This document shows, piece after piece, positions 36,283 to 47,918 of a stretch of DNA of 64,000 nucleotides. Every line of letters starts with the position of its first letter. Position 1 is the stretch's first letter. The position numbers were made by a program, and so were the translations under genes. This stretch comes from Mariannaea sp. PMI_226 (Eukaryota; Ascomycota; Sordariomycetes; Hypocreales; Nectriaceae), in contig JANFOG010000004.1 in NCBI GenBank assembly GCA_024336345.1, positions 2,046,001 to 2,110,000 on the forward strand, read 5' to 3'. The notes beneath the pieces were generated by a model that ran no database searches, was not told the DNA's origin, and was given only the letters and a program-made list of their open reading frames with translations.

Positions 36283-39200
36283 AGGAAGGGTGGCGGACAT
36301 ATCGGCTTCTGATGCTAATCCTTTGTGGAACAAAGAGATTTCTTGAGTTACTCTATCTATTACGGCTAGCCGTCATTGATCCAGGCCTCATTGACTAGAG
36401 AGTGGTGGCAGGGACTGTACCGATTGCAATCTCAATTGCAACTTAATTAGTTATTAACTAATGGTTTCCGGAATAGTACACGAGTTAGGCAGTAAGCAGC
36501 ATCACACTCCTTTTCCCACAGTCAGCCAGCTCACTTGGTTTTCAGCTTGCGCAAGTTGGGGGGGGTTTTTTTTTTTTCCCTCTGCACCTTTCTCTTCATG
36601 CTTCATTCTCATGCAGGGTGCACATGGCGCAACAGCTGACGAGTCCCCCAACTTACATGACGGCCTACTGTCCCTGCGTGTAGCTGTGTGTAGCTGTGTG
36701 TAGCCGCGTGGAGGCAGACTGTTGTCAGGTCGCCTGGTCTCGACTCGAAATAACAACAGCATTACCTTTAATTACCTAGCTATCGAAGACATGCTACAGC
36801 ATGTACTAAGGCATGGAGGGAACAGGCGGCGGGACACTAAACTAGTGTCATCTGGCCACACGTCACATGTGAAATCAGGAACATGAAGTTGAACCAGGCC
36901 AGGGCCTGCGCCCCAAAAAAAAAAATTCTGATAATAAGAGCAATAGAATAAAAAAATATATAAGAAACGTAAATAAGTACGCAAATTTGCGGAAGTTGGC
37001 AAATCATTACAAGCCAGGAATGAAACTAAGTGAACTGTCACTCTCACTAACGGGAAGTATGGAGGAGTTGAGGAGATAGAGAGAGTGTGTGGGTATGTTT
37101 GATGAGAATGAGAGAGTTTTCTCCGGGGGAGAAGGTCCGCTTTGATTTCTATGTACTTTTCACCAGGATGTCTGCTACAGAGTACGTACCTATCGCTAGT
37201 GTGTCGCCGGCTTTTTTTTTGGGTTTTAACTTGTCCAGGGCTGGTGGCGGGAACCTCATGTCTCAAGCGTATCCGCGTCTACAGCACCAACGAAGTATGC
37301 AGCAACGTGATGTACAGCTATTAGTCTACTCCGTACATGTCCACCACCACTACTACAAGTACACTCTTCGGACACGCCCTCCTCCCCCCCCCCTCCCTCT
37401 CCAAAATCCAGAAAACGGTCCCGGTCTGGTTCTCCAAGTCTCCGGGTCTCCGAATCTCTGGATCTGTGGGCCAGGGTATTTGTTCAAACAGCGTTAATAC
37501 AAATTGAGGCAGCAAATACTACGTAACGTATCTCTTGTCTTTCTCTCATACCAAATTCATTGCACCAGAACCGTTTGTTTGTTTTTGAACATTGACGAAC
37601 TTCCTGAGACAAAAAGCAAAGAAGGGGGGGGTTGCAAGTCCTCCGGTTGCCATACCGCTTGCTGCCCCATATCTGCATAAACAGAAAGAGAGAGCTAGGA
37701 TTAAGAGAGAGAAAAAAAAAAGGTCCTACGTGATGTACGGACGACTATCTTACTTCCCAATAACAGGGCGGCTATGACCTTCAGACCTCCCATAGGAGGA
37801 ACGGATCGGCAATGAGAAGGATTCGCTGCGTTTTCCCCCCCATGCCGAGCTTGGGGTCGGCGAAAAGCCGTCCGGGTCGACTGTCGTATGATAGATCAGA
37901 TTCACCCTCACCCGCTGACCTTCCCGATGCCCAACAGACGACGAGATTACTTGCTGTACTCCTCCTTCCCAGGCTTCTGACTCTTCCGCCGACAAGAACT
38001 TGTGATGCAGCGAGTAAAATCGCGCAAAAACACAAGCAAGCAAGGAGACTTAGGCTAGCAAACGTTGATTGACTTAGCTATAGAGACGCAGCAAAGGAGG
38101 AAAAGCACGCCCAAGCCAACCTTGGGCGGCTATCTCTGCGCCCTACGCACTCGCCAACAACCCGCTCCACGATTTCCCGACGCCCCCATCCCCAAAAAAA
38201 GAGGCGTGGGAGGTCCGGGCTAAAACACCAGGCTCTCACCTGCTTCTGCTCCTAGTTGGCGGGTCTCGGGGACCTGGCTGGGGCTAGGACGTTGGTTCAC
38301 CTGAGCGCTCTGCCTCTGCAATAATTGACCCGGGAGAGCCACTTATAGGAGTAGGAAGAAAGAGACAAGGAGGCAAAAAGACGGGACGGCCCTTTTGCCA
38401 CCACGTCTAACATCTTTCGTAACATGTGGCCATCATCCAAGGAGAAGCTGGGTGTTCTGTTGAGACAATAATGCAGGTTCAAAGCGGACAGCTCACGCTC
38501 ACATTGTCACCTAGGGGCGTGAGAAACTTTGCAGGACCAACCTCAGGGCCTGTTTGAGGACGAGGGATGGTATGTAGCTCTCCACCCCCGTTCCGCTAGT
38601 GTGGACGGAGCTCCCGCTGCGCGCGGAGACGCGAGTGAGCCTAGTTGCGAATTGGCTTCCCAGTTAGGGACCCTTCGGAATATGTTGATTGAGTCAATCT
38701 TATTAGCGGCCGGGCGGAGTGACAGCTAAGCACGTTTTGCTCTCGAAACCTCATTTTTTTTTCCCTCTTCGTGCTTCGACTGCAGCTCGGCCCCCTCCCT
38801 CTCAGAAGCAACTAAGCCCACCGCCTTATTTTAGCACCCTCAGTTTCTTGAGCGATATCTGCAACTAAACGTTTCTGAGTTGCTTCTGCTTCTTTCTCCC
38901 ATCCATCAGTCCCACATGGGTTGTGGTTGATAACCTGGGCCGCAAATGTGTCCTGGGGCTTGAGGGAAAGAAGCAGAATAACTCAAGCGTGACTGTACAT
39001 AACCCACTTTGCTATAAAGTCGGTCTGTGAAGTTTTGAAAGTAGGCGTGAAATGCGAGGGGGGTACAGTCGCCGGCGGTTAGGATAGTATGCTATGTTGA
39101 CTGGATGAAAGCCTTCATTCGAGTCGGTGTGAGGGGGTAGGCGGGTCGAAGAAGAGCAGATTGCATTAGGTTGTATCAACGGGGAATCTTGGCTTTTCCA

Positions 39201-39677
39201 CCTGATGGGCTTCCAGATGACCCTATACTCTATCAATACGTAGAGTCAGCAACACCGTCAGGTGTTTGTCTCCTGCATGTGGCTGAAGAGTCGTGAGCTG
39301 CAAAGATAGACAAGTATCAAGGCAACGAAATATGACAAGTCAGCATCGAGGCGCAATGCAAGGACGCGGCCTTGGCCTCACTCAACCTCTGTGAATGGTC
39401 ATTGTCAAACCACATAGCAATAGACAACTCCCGCGCCAGCCGAGCTACACAGGCCGGATACCCAAAGCACACCAGGTGTGATCATCCTCATTGCTAACTG
39501 TATTGCTGTGGAAGAAAAACAGCGGGTCCAGATAAAGTTAGTAAAGGCGAGCATTGTACTCTTCTCTAGACAACGTCGCAACTAAGTTCATCCATTGAGA
39601 TACTACACCCATATATCCTCTTCCGATTAATGAACTGGGCTTCGTTTGAGAAAACACTGTCTTGCCAGGAGTCAAAA
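36283..39677. other. Gene-free stretch of 3.4 kb between P450 and permease
   Basis: No supported frame; short A, T and C runs only (for example near 36570, 36916 and 37387). The right end is the permease promoter. An upstream ATG in frame with the permease lies at 39630. Confidence 0.5.
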
Positions 39678-41457
39678 ATGGCGTCTCCATTCCTAAAGGA
39701 ACAGTCCGAAACAACCATACGAGTTGAGAGTGACTTGGAGCGAAATCAGATAGAGCCCAAATCCGTCAACAGTCAAAGGCTGCCCTTTGGTTTTTTTCTC
39801 TCGAGAACCCTCGATAGAGACCAGATCGAGGCAACCGAGAGTCAAGACGCATTTACTCAATCGAGATGGTATCGAAAGCTCGTGAGTGCTGGAGTTGAAG
39901 AGAACGGAATCATGCCTGTACCGATAGAGCAGAGAACGGAGACCACCTATAACAACCTCTTTACAGTCTTCTTTACAGATCTTCTGTGCGTGTTACCGTA
40001 AGTTGGTTAAGCTCTCGGGGCGCCGTTCCTACGCAAGCTTATCGAATGCCAGATTACCAACGGGTGCTTTGGGAACCGCGGTGTACGGGCTCAATCTCCG
40101 AGATGTATCCTTGATAATCCTCTTCTTCAATATCCTCACATGTATACCTCCAGCCTTTTTAGCGATCGGTGGTATTGAGACTGGCATGCGCCAGATGATT
40201 CAGGCTCGATATTCGTTCGGGTAGGTAATTGCTGTCCCTTATGATGATGAGAATTGAAGAAATTGACATCGTGTCCCCTCCACTCAGGACTTTCTTCGTC
40301 ATTATTCCTATTCTCCTCAATGCAGGAACAGTGACTGGTTTCACTCTTATCGGAACAATCGTCGGAGGACAGTCTATTGCTGCGGTCAACGAAGGAGCAC
40401 ATGTCAGTGTGAGCGTTGGTATCGTGGTTATTTGCATACTCAGCTTCGTCACGGCGTTTCTTGGATATCGAGCCATCCATTTGTGGCAGCGGTGGCAATG
40501 GATTCCCAGCTTGATCGGGATAGTCATTGCGGTAGGTTGTGGAGGCAAGCACCTTGTCAATCAGGCTGAGAAAGGCCCTGCCACAGTCAAAGCTGTCGTC
40601 GGCTACGGTAGTTTGATGGCTGGATTTTTTTTGACGTTCGGGGGGACAGCATCTGATTTCACAATATACCATAACCCCAAAGTATCCAAGTAAGCAGTCC
40701 GAATCAGAGAACATACCATACCCAACTTCTCCTCTCTAGTCATGCTAATGTCTTGCAAAGATGGAAAATATTCACATATGTGTACTTGGGACTACTAGTC
40801 CCCTCGACTCCTCTCCTTATCCTTGGGGCGGCCATAGGGGGGGCCGTCCCGAATGTTGACTCCTGGCAAACAGCATGGGATTCGTACGGGATCGGAGGCG
40901 TATTGGCGGAAATGCTTCGGCCAGCCGGTGGGTTTGGAAAGTTCATACTCGTCATCTTAGGGTTGAGCGTCATCGGCAACACAGTCATGTCCAACTATTC
41001 GGTTGGCCTTAACTTGCAGATGCTTATCCCCATTTTTGCAAAGGTCCCTCGCATTATATTCGTCATTGTCACCATGGCCGTCATGATACCAATGGCCATT
41101 TATGCTGCAAACGAATGGGCGACGTCTCTCGAGAATTTCCTTGCTCTGATTGGATATTGGGCCGGATGTTTTGATGCCATCATCATTGAAGAACTCGTCG
41201 TGTTCAGGAGGATGAAATATTCGAAGTTCGATCCACGAATCTGGAAGGAAGGAAAACGCCTTGCTCCAGGGTTCGCGGCCATTGGAGCATCGCTAATCAG
41301 TCTTGGGTTGGTTGTGCCATCAATGGACACTACATGGTTTACCGGGCCGATTGGTGCCCGCGTTGGTGACCTTGGATTTGAGTTTGCGTTCGTTGTCACA
41401 GCGATAGCATACTATCCGTTGCGCAGTTTGGAGATCAAATGGACGGGACGGGTTTGA
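39678..41457 (+). CDS. NCS1 family purine/cytosine permease (Fcy type)
   Basis: Four exons: 39678-39997, 40053-40220, 40288-40689 and 40761-41457; 528 aa from the ATG in context AAAAATGGCG. An in-frame ATG at 39630 would add 16 residues but has a weak context. It is a plasma-membrane symporter with about 12 TM helices. The N-terminal cytosolic part ends in GIMPVPIEQRTETTYNNLF, typical of Fcy2-like proteins. TM1 follows with LPTGALGTAVYGLNLRD. The substrate region has RQMIQARYSFGTFFVIIPIL. Later landmarks are FGGTASDFTIYH, SYGIGGVLAEMLRPAGGFGKF, GLSVIGNTVMSNYSVGLNLQ and IEELVVFRR. These match fungal cytosine/purine transporters (yeast FCY2, Aspergillus FcyB) more than the Fur-type branch. The exact substrate cannot be read. 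It is convergent with RIB7. Confidence 0.93.
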
Positions 41458-41819
41458 ATAGTTCCCTCAATATCGGGGCGAATTAATGATATGGTCGATG
41501 CTTATTGACAACAAAGCTGAGCAATGTTAGATGCTATGATGGATGGGATGTTAGACTAGGTCGGTAAGAGAGCTGAGCTAGATCAAGATGAAATGAATAA
41601 AAAGGCAAGGGATAGGGTCAATAAGTAGGACAATGCGTCTGACTTCGGTTGACATCACAGGAGGCAGGGGTATTCGGATGTCAAGAGCAAAGTAGATAAA
41701 TGGAAAAAAGAGAAAATGAAAAAGAAGATTCAAGGCCGAGTCAAAATAAGAAGAGAGTTTTCAACCGCTAGGGGGAGAGGCGGGAGCTTCTAGTGTTTAT
41801 GAAGACGACCCCTCTGACA
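41458..41819. other. Convergent 3' spacer
   Basis: Spacer between the permease (+) and RIB7 (-) ends, probably both 3' UTRs. Purine-rich around 41690-41755; no feature recognised. Confidence 0.5.
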
Positions 41820-42620
41820 CTAGGCATGCAGCTTCCCACATAAGACAACATCCTCACCAAAGGGATGCCACGACACCTCCGAAAGCCTGGCGGCTGGTAC
41901 CGGAACTCCAGCAGAGTCTTGAATCCTGTCTGGAGATACGACGACGCCCCCTTTGCCGAGCCATGTGGGTGCAATCGTGACAATTACCGAGTCAACAAGG
42001 GTGTGATACTTGGGCTCAAGTAACGAATTAATGATTTGGCCACCCCCCTCAACCATGATGCTTGACAAGCCCTCCCTGAGAAGAGCATCGAAAACGACAG
42101 CCCAATCAAATCGCATCCTGCCATCAGGGCCGGAGGATGTGGCCGCGATGGGGATATACTTGCCACCATGTTGCTCAAGAACGGTGACGCTGGCGGCAGG
42201 CAAAGACGAGGCCTCCACCCCGGTCAAGACATACGGGGCTAGTCCGTGGCCGAGACGGGAAACCTCCAAGACCTTGTCGGTAGCGGCAGGCTTCCAGCGA
42301 AGATGGGGATCGATAATGATGGGACGGGGTTGGCTTGCTGCACCGGCGATGCGACAGTTGAGAGCAGGCGAATCGGCTTGGAGGGTGGAGATCCCGATGA
42401 GGATGGCGGCATGGCGTGAGCGGAGGTAGTGGGTCATGGCTTTTGAGCCGGGCCCAGAAAGCCGGGTTCGAACACCAGGAGCCAGGGACAAGGAAGAGTC
42501 AAGGGATGTGGCGAATGTCAATGTGACGAATGGACGGTGTGTCAACGTTGCAGGCTGCGAAGGAGGCAGTCGGGGCTCGAGGAGAGCAGCGGCCTCTGCG
42601 GGAAAAGTCAGGGACTCCAT
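41820..42620 (-). CDS. rib7: 2,5-diamino-6-ribosylamino-4(3H)-pyrimidinone 5'-phosphate reductase
   Basis: Single exon, 266 aa. It catalyses the NADPH-dependent reduction of the ribosyl side chain, the second step of fungal riboflavin synthesis, in the cytosol. The RibD C-terminal (dihydrofolate-reductase-like) fold is visible as RPFVTLTFATSLDSSLS at about residues 29-45, then SKAMTHYLRSRHAAILIGISTLQADSPALNCR. RPIIIDPHLRW follows, then SSIMVEGGGQIINSLL (the conserved EGGG glycine loop) and the closing TIAPTWLGKGG. Length and motif order match yeast RIB7. The gene is essential for riboflavin prototrophy in fungi. Confidence 0.96.
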   Translation of the reverse strand: MESLTFPAEAAALLEPRLPPSQPATLTHRPFVTLTFATSLDSSLSLAPGVRTRLSGPGSKAMTHYLRSRHAAILIGISTLQADSPALNCRIAGAASQPRPIIIDPHLRWKPAATDKVLEVSRLGHGLAPYVLTGVEASSLPAASVTVLEQHGGKYIPIAATSSGPDGRMRFDWAVVFDALLREGLSSIMVEGGGQIINSLLEPKYHTLVDSVIVTIAPTWLGKGGVVVSPDRIQDSAGVPVPAARLSEVSWHPFGEDVVLCGKLHA

Positions 42621-45600
42621 TGTAGAGGCGGAGTGGAGGAGTCGGAGTCGTCGGGGACTAGCAGATATTTAGATGAAGGATAACAGGAAGATGAAAGAGA
42701 AGCAAGGAGGAATAATAATTGACGAGGGGAAGAGACGGTGCAGGAGACGAAGAAGTGAAGTGGAGAGAAAGACCTTCAGTTGCTTAGTGCTGAATTGTGG
42801 TTCCTGGCAAGGTTCGAAGTACCGACGACGATCCGTCCCGAGGTGAGGAGCTAGAAGAGGTATGCCGGCGGGGGGAGGGGGAGGAGGGGGAAACACAGGT
42901 GTCGAAAGAGAGATGCCGGCGGCAACGCCCACGGGTAGAATAAGTACATAGTAAGGTCTGCATGTACTATGTGGTCTATGTATTGGGTGCTACGTCGGTA
43001 GCTTCCCGTACTTTGTATGTGCAGCTTTGCACCTTCACGAGCTTAGAGCTGTGCAAGTAGCGAACAGAGTAACCGAAGCAAGCGGAGCGAGCCTGAAAGT
43101 AGCTTGGAGGTCAAGTCAGGGGCAGCTAGTCCCGAGACCAATGCGAGGCTAAAAATGTAGGTAGCAGATCTTGAAGCGGCGGCAGGCATTGCAACGCACA
43201 AGGGCCCGTACCATGGTTACTTTGCAATGGTCCATGCAACCTTGGGTATGTGGCACAATTAATTTGTGCATCCTGGAAACGTTGGATGTCTGAATGTCTG
43301 GATGTGAGGGGCAAGTTGTTGTCGTGCAGGATGGTGAAGTGGGCTACTGGCCTATGTCCAAGAGTAGGTAGGTAATTTGTAATGTGGAATCCCGAAGGGG
43401 GGTCAGCAGGCTCCTCTTTCCCTCGCCATGCGATGACGCTGAGAGGATGCTGCCCTCGATACTTGGGTACCGTAAGGTAGGTACTGTAGGTACTGGGGCA
43501 GGCAAGCGGGTCGGGAGACACGTTAATAATAACGGCCCTGCGGCAACCAACCAATCAACGCACAGCCTCTCCCTGTCAAACGTTGATGGAGTAGGTACAA
43601 TTTGATAGTCACCATCTCATCAAGAGCCATACCCAACTTGTCAACCTGTGCGTTGACCAAAAGGAATGGGGAAACTCCTTTTTAGTCATTATTCAGTTTA
43701 TAGTGTTTTACTGTGTACTTCTCTCATCCAAATTTCCTCCTTGCAACTTGGGCTACTTGGCTACACTCCCAATCGTGCCAGCTCCCAATGCGAAGCAGCC
43801 CCGGCCCCAGCTTCATTCGTGGCTCTGGCCACTACTTCGAGATGTATACATAGCCAACTCCGGACAGTCTACTCCGGAGGAGAAGCACAAATCATGACTG
43901 AGTATCGTGCTAAAAATAAAAAAAGGAAATTAGTCGCCTAGTTTGGATGGCCACCCCCACAGTTCGCCTAAATTTCTCCGGATCCTTGCAATGGCCTTGT
44001 TGCACAGCATATCGCAACCTCCTTGCACTACAATAGGAGCTTGGACAATGACGGCCCACCATCGTCCCTACAATGTTAACTAGCATCCAGACTCTGAAGT
44101 CCACGGCTCAGAGCCAGTTTATCCATTCTGCGACCTCCAGGGTTTTCAATCAAAGTTACCTCTGTTCATCAACCTCGATGACGCCATTAGTTTATTAAGG
44201 AGACGCCCAGTCAGCCCCTCAGCAAACAACGAGATCCATGATAAGGCAGGCATTTTACGTCAAGCACTATCCAGTTTTGCATGCCAGAGGCGATCGTGAT
44301 ACGAACATTATTTCCCCTATTATTTGCCGTCCATGGGATTGTCGTACTCTGCTCGCAGGTCTTATTGGCTTATTTTTGCCTTGTCGACATGTACCAATCT
44401 GACGTTTGTCAAGATCTAGAGGTATCTCAAGCAGGACATACGTTCCATCGAATTCTTGGAGACATATATTTGAGGACCTAAATGCTTTTGATTTGATGTG
44501 GAGCGAACTTGACTTAACAATCTCTAATCAATACAACATGTGCTCTAATCCGCACTACTTGCTATGGACACCCGCCATCCACAATGCTCCAGAATTTAAC
44601 GTAGCGAGGTACAGCAATTGGAGCTTTCAGCCAGGTATTGAACGCCAAGCAGCACTTTCAGCGCTGCAAGCTCTCACCAGGGGGCCACCATTGCAGGGGG
44701 ATGTGGCTCTGTTTCCGCCTTACCTACCTACATAAGCCTTCCATGATCTCCAGGACTGCCCAATGGAGGTAGCTGTTAGCTATCTGGTTCCCGTAGTAGG
44801 TTTTTGACAAAGAAAACGCCCCCATGGTCCTGTAACCGTCCACGATGGTACGCACAGTAGATTCCTGGGCGACGATGTCACGACCTTGACGATGACAAAA
44901 AGTTATGGCCACAGTAGAAGAGACGCGTCCTGCACTTATTTTTCTATCCTTATACGAATCTCAAATGGTAAATTTCAATGCTCAATGGTGTTCATGAACT
45001 GCTTTGCTTCTCAATCCAGAGGGGGGTTATTCAACGGCATCTCTTAAAAAGTTTGATTGAGCACCAACAGTTTCGTCACTGCAAGCTCTGCTCGAACATC
45101 AGTAAACATCCCCTGGCCTCTCCCGTTGCCTTATTTACCCCTCTGTTGCTTTTCCCTCCGTTTTCATGAGGAGTGGTCAAAGAGTTCAAATAACCTGCTC
45201 TCACAGAAGCCAGGGGCTAAGATCTGACACCCGTGGCAGCCCAATGTACCTATTAATTTAGTATCAATGTACTTCAGGTAATGTAGGACATGGCTTCTTG
45301 CTGCAATGAGCGGCGTGCTGAAGTGAAGGGCGGGATTGATGGCAGAAGCATAATTATGAACCACTGCCTTGTTGTTTATGACGTAAGGATGAGCTCATTA
45401 TTTCGTTTTCATGATGCCCTGGTGATCGAAAAATGCGATTTCAGATAGATCACATTCCAAATGTGAGTTTATACGCTTGAAAAAAAAAAGGGGGGGGGAG
45501 ATCGAATGATATGAGTTGATTACTGAAGGTTTTGCTGGAGGTTTGGTTCGCCTTCTACCAATATCTCTGAAGCCCAGCTGCAAGGTTTTCGGAATACACA

Positions 45601-46046
45601 CTATAATTTGTTTGCTCACGCTCGTCTCTTGGTGCTGGCCTGAGTACGTACACATAGAGGTTGTCTGTACATTGTGTAATTGTGCCCAAATAGCCTACAG
45701 CGAGTGCTGTACTGTGTGGGTGCCAAAGCACGGTCGCAGCAGGACTATATTGGGCTCAACAGTCTGGGTAGAAACTTAAGTTGGGTATAGAGTCTCCCCT
45801 ATATCACCTTAGCAAAGAGGAGCTTTCTCTCCCTATATAACTCATATAGATAATCAGAGAATGTTGATAAACCGTCATTTTCATACTTATTTTATACAAG
45901 GTAGAGGCGCTATTTATTACCTCGGCCCAAGGAAGCCAGCTTTTCATATTGCGTTGTGGTTCTGGGCAGTTATCATTTGAATTCCTATCAGGTTGACATT
46001 TCCATCTCCGGAGAACCTGTCCCTGCTTGCAAAAATGCACCATCAA
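42621..46046. other. Gene-free stretch of 3.4 kb between RIB7 and the AlkB-like gene
   Basis: The left part is the RIB7 promoter. Small frames at 43126-43554 (-) and 44281-44735 (+) lack any recognisable content. ACCTA/TAGGT motifs recur near 43370-43500. Nothing else was supported. Confidence 0.5.
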
Positions 46047-47408
46047 TCATGTCTTCCTTGAGACAACCGGCTTTATCAGCGGGTTTCCATCATCATCAAA
46101 TTCTGCCCATTGAAAGAACCCACAGCTCTCCCGGTCTGGTACACTGCTTGCATAGCACATCCAAAAGTATCTACCAAAGTTTTCCTTCTTTTTCTGTACC
46201 ACGCGCAGGACGCAGGGCATCTTACAATGGCATTTAGTTGTAAATTTCGGGTGCATGTTCGCACGGTAGTCGCGGTAAGTAATGTTGATTCTTGTTGTCC
46301 CCGCAATAGGATGGGGGTCGATTGACAGCGCCGCAGATATACAGTGTTTCCACTCTTCTTGCATCTCCGCGTGCATTACGAGCAGAGAGTTATGTGGTAA
46401 ATGAATGGAAATCTGGCCTTCGACGTCGCCATCTTCGGCAGATTGGTTTTCGCCGTCCCTAGGCATCACCCTCCGTACTCGAAATTCGCGGGCAACACCA
46501 AGTGAGAGGGAACCAATGATGGCACGAGGACCAAGGTAGGTGAGTCGATCGCTATGCCAGCCCACACTTTCACGCGGCCCATTGTAGCAGTTGACGAAGG
46601 CGGCGTTGGGGACCCACGGCTCGGGGGGCTGATATTTGAGTTTCTTGCCGCCAGGATATCGATTCTTGATTCGATTCTGGATCTCCTTATTAACAGCCTC
46701 TTGTACCTTGGGTTTCACCTTGGAGAGCTGGGGTGTAATTCGTCGCACGTCCTGAGGCAATATTAGACTTCTGTAATCTTTTTCTTCTTCTTTCTCTTCT
46801 TTTCCTTTTTTTTTGGGGGGGGGGGAGGGGGAATGCAGGCGGTTGAGTCCACATACTGTTAGTTTAGCGCCATTGTAATGGTACTCTGTTTTCTGGCGTT
46901 TGATTTCGTCGTAGCTCTCAACGTAAAAGCTCGATGTATGCGGACTTGAGACAACATTATCGAACAACTGGAAAGTTATCTTCTCAAATGACTTTGACTC
47001 CTCCATCAGTTCTTCAAGAAGGGCATTTGCTTCATCCGACGGAAGGAAATTGTGAATGATAGTGCAAGGCGTTTGCTCTGCAACATCGTCCGGGTCGTAC
47101 AAGTGGAGGGTGCTTCCTTTCTTGGACTTCAGTTTCTTTTTCACTGGGGATGAGGGTTCCTTTGGAGCGGCATATTGTTTCAGGGACTTCTGGTACCCGA
47201 TCCCTCCACCACCCTTCTTAGCTGGTGGTGGAAATTTAAGTGACGCTGAGGCTTGTGACACAGAGCCATCATGGGCTAGAAGTATGTCAAGAAGAGCCTC
47301 TTGGTCTAGTTCAGGATGCAACGATGACAAAAGAGCCAGCTTGACCTCTGTCGGTTCCTCGGGTTCGGGGCTCGGCTTGCGTTTAGGTCGTGCCAAGAAC
47401 GACTTCAT
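46047..47408 (-). CDS. AlkB-like 2OG-Fe(II) dioxygenase with CUE and GRF zinc-finger domains
   Basis: Two exons, 47408-46857 and 46751-46047; 418 aa. Domain order: a CUE-like ubiquitin-binding segment at about 20-60 (KLALLSSLHPELDQEALLDI), a basic linker, the AlkB dioxygenase core, then a GRF zinc finger at the C-terminus (CHCKMPC, GRYFWMCYA, CGFFQWAEFDDDG). The Fe ligands are H250 and D252 in GWHSDRLTYLG and H320 in EWKHCI; the 2OG-binding Arg lies in RINITYR (about 338-344). The family repairs alkylated DNA or RNA (ALKBH2/3-like). The CUE and GRF parts suggest targeting to ubiquitinated chromatin factors and to nucleic acid, which is inference. The intron (46752-46856) is 105 nt, has no stop in frame, and has GTATGT, a TCTAAT branch and a CAG end. 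A single uninterrupted frame therefore spans the locus, but splicing joins KLT to DVRRITPQL, which fits the fold. It is divergent from PEX7. Confidence 0.92.
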   Translation of the reverse strand: MKSFLARPKRKPSPEPEEPTEVKLALLSSLHPELDQEALLDILLAHDGSVSQASASLKFPPPAKKGGGGIGYQKSLKQYAAPKEPSSPVKKKLKSKKGSTLHLYDPDDVAEQTPCTIIHNFLPSDEANALLEELMEESKSFEKITFQLFDNVVSSPHTSSFYVESYDEIKRQKTEYHYNGAKLTVCGLNRLHSPSPPPKKKGKEEKEEEKDYRSLILPQDVRRITPQLSKVKPKVQEAVNKEIQNRIKNRYPGGKKLKYQPPEPWVPNAAFVNCYNGPRESVGWHSDRLTYLGPRAIIGSLSLGVAREFRVRRVMPRDGENQSAEDGDVEGQISIHLPHNSLLVMHAEMQEEWKHCISAALSIDPHPIAGTTRINITYRDYRANMHPKFTTKCHCKMPCVLRVVQKKKENFGRYFWMCYASSVPDRESCGFFQWAEFDDDGNPLIKPVVSRKT

Positions 47409-47918
47409 TTTCTCGACGGTGGGACATGTAGGTTGAAGCGTGAATCATGGCCTCTCTCTTACAAAGCCATGTTTATATGGCACGCATTATACTGTCAAAA
47501 GTCGGTCAAATCGGATTCCAAAGCAACGCCCTCTAGGCTACACGGCGCTTGGTGATAATCAGGGCAAGATTCGAAAAATCGCGGGGCACGGTGGCGTCTC
47601 AGTCTGTCACGCGACGCGAAAGCACGTGATGTAAGAAGCCAAGAGGTAATGGACTCGGTAGACGCATGCATAGGTTCAGTGCCCCACATCCGATGCATAT
47701 CGCTGTTAGTTGCATCTGAAAGCACCCCGCCGCGGCTGGGTCACCATTCAATGATAGCTTACCGAGGCACATGCTACGGGGACTAACAGCTCCCTTCATA
47801 CAAACTCGGCCCTGTTCTTGACTATCCACCTACCAAGTCATGGTGAAGAGCACATTTCCGATACCATAACAGCTTTATTGTCGATCGCGCCAAGCTTTGG
47901 TGCCAAAATTCCGACATC
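47409..47918. promoter_or_regulatory. Shared divergent promoter region of the AlkB-like gene and PEX7
   Basis: 510 bp between the two start codons, with the genes facing away from each other. No defined site was identified. Confidence 0.5.

Noticed and set aside
33472..42620. P450, permease and RIB7 as a biosynthetic cluster
   Set aside because: No backbone synthase or pathway regulator nearby, and gaps of 3 kb; RIB7 is a primary-metabolism gene.
43126..43554. 142-codon minus frame upstream of RIB7
   Set aside because: No motif; overlaps simple motif clusters typical of intergenic DNA here.
44281..44735. Two overlapping plus frames
   Set aside because: No shared family features and no coherent splice join; probably chance.
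47526..47541. 16-nt exact match to positions 4-19 (ACGCCCTCTAGGCTAC)
   Set aside because: About one such match is expected by chance in 64 kb; flanks do not match.
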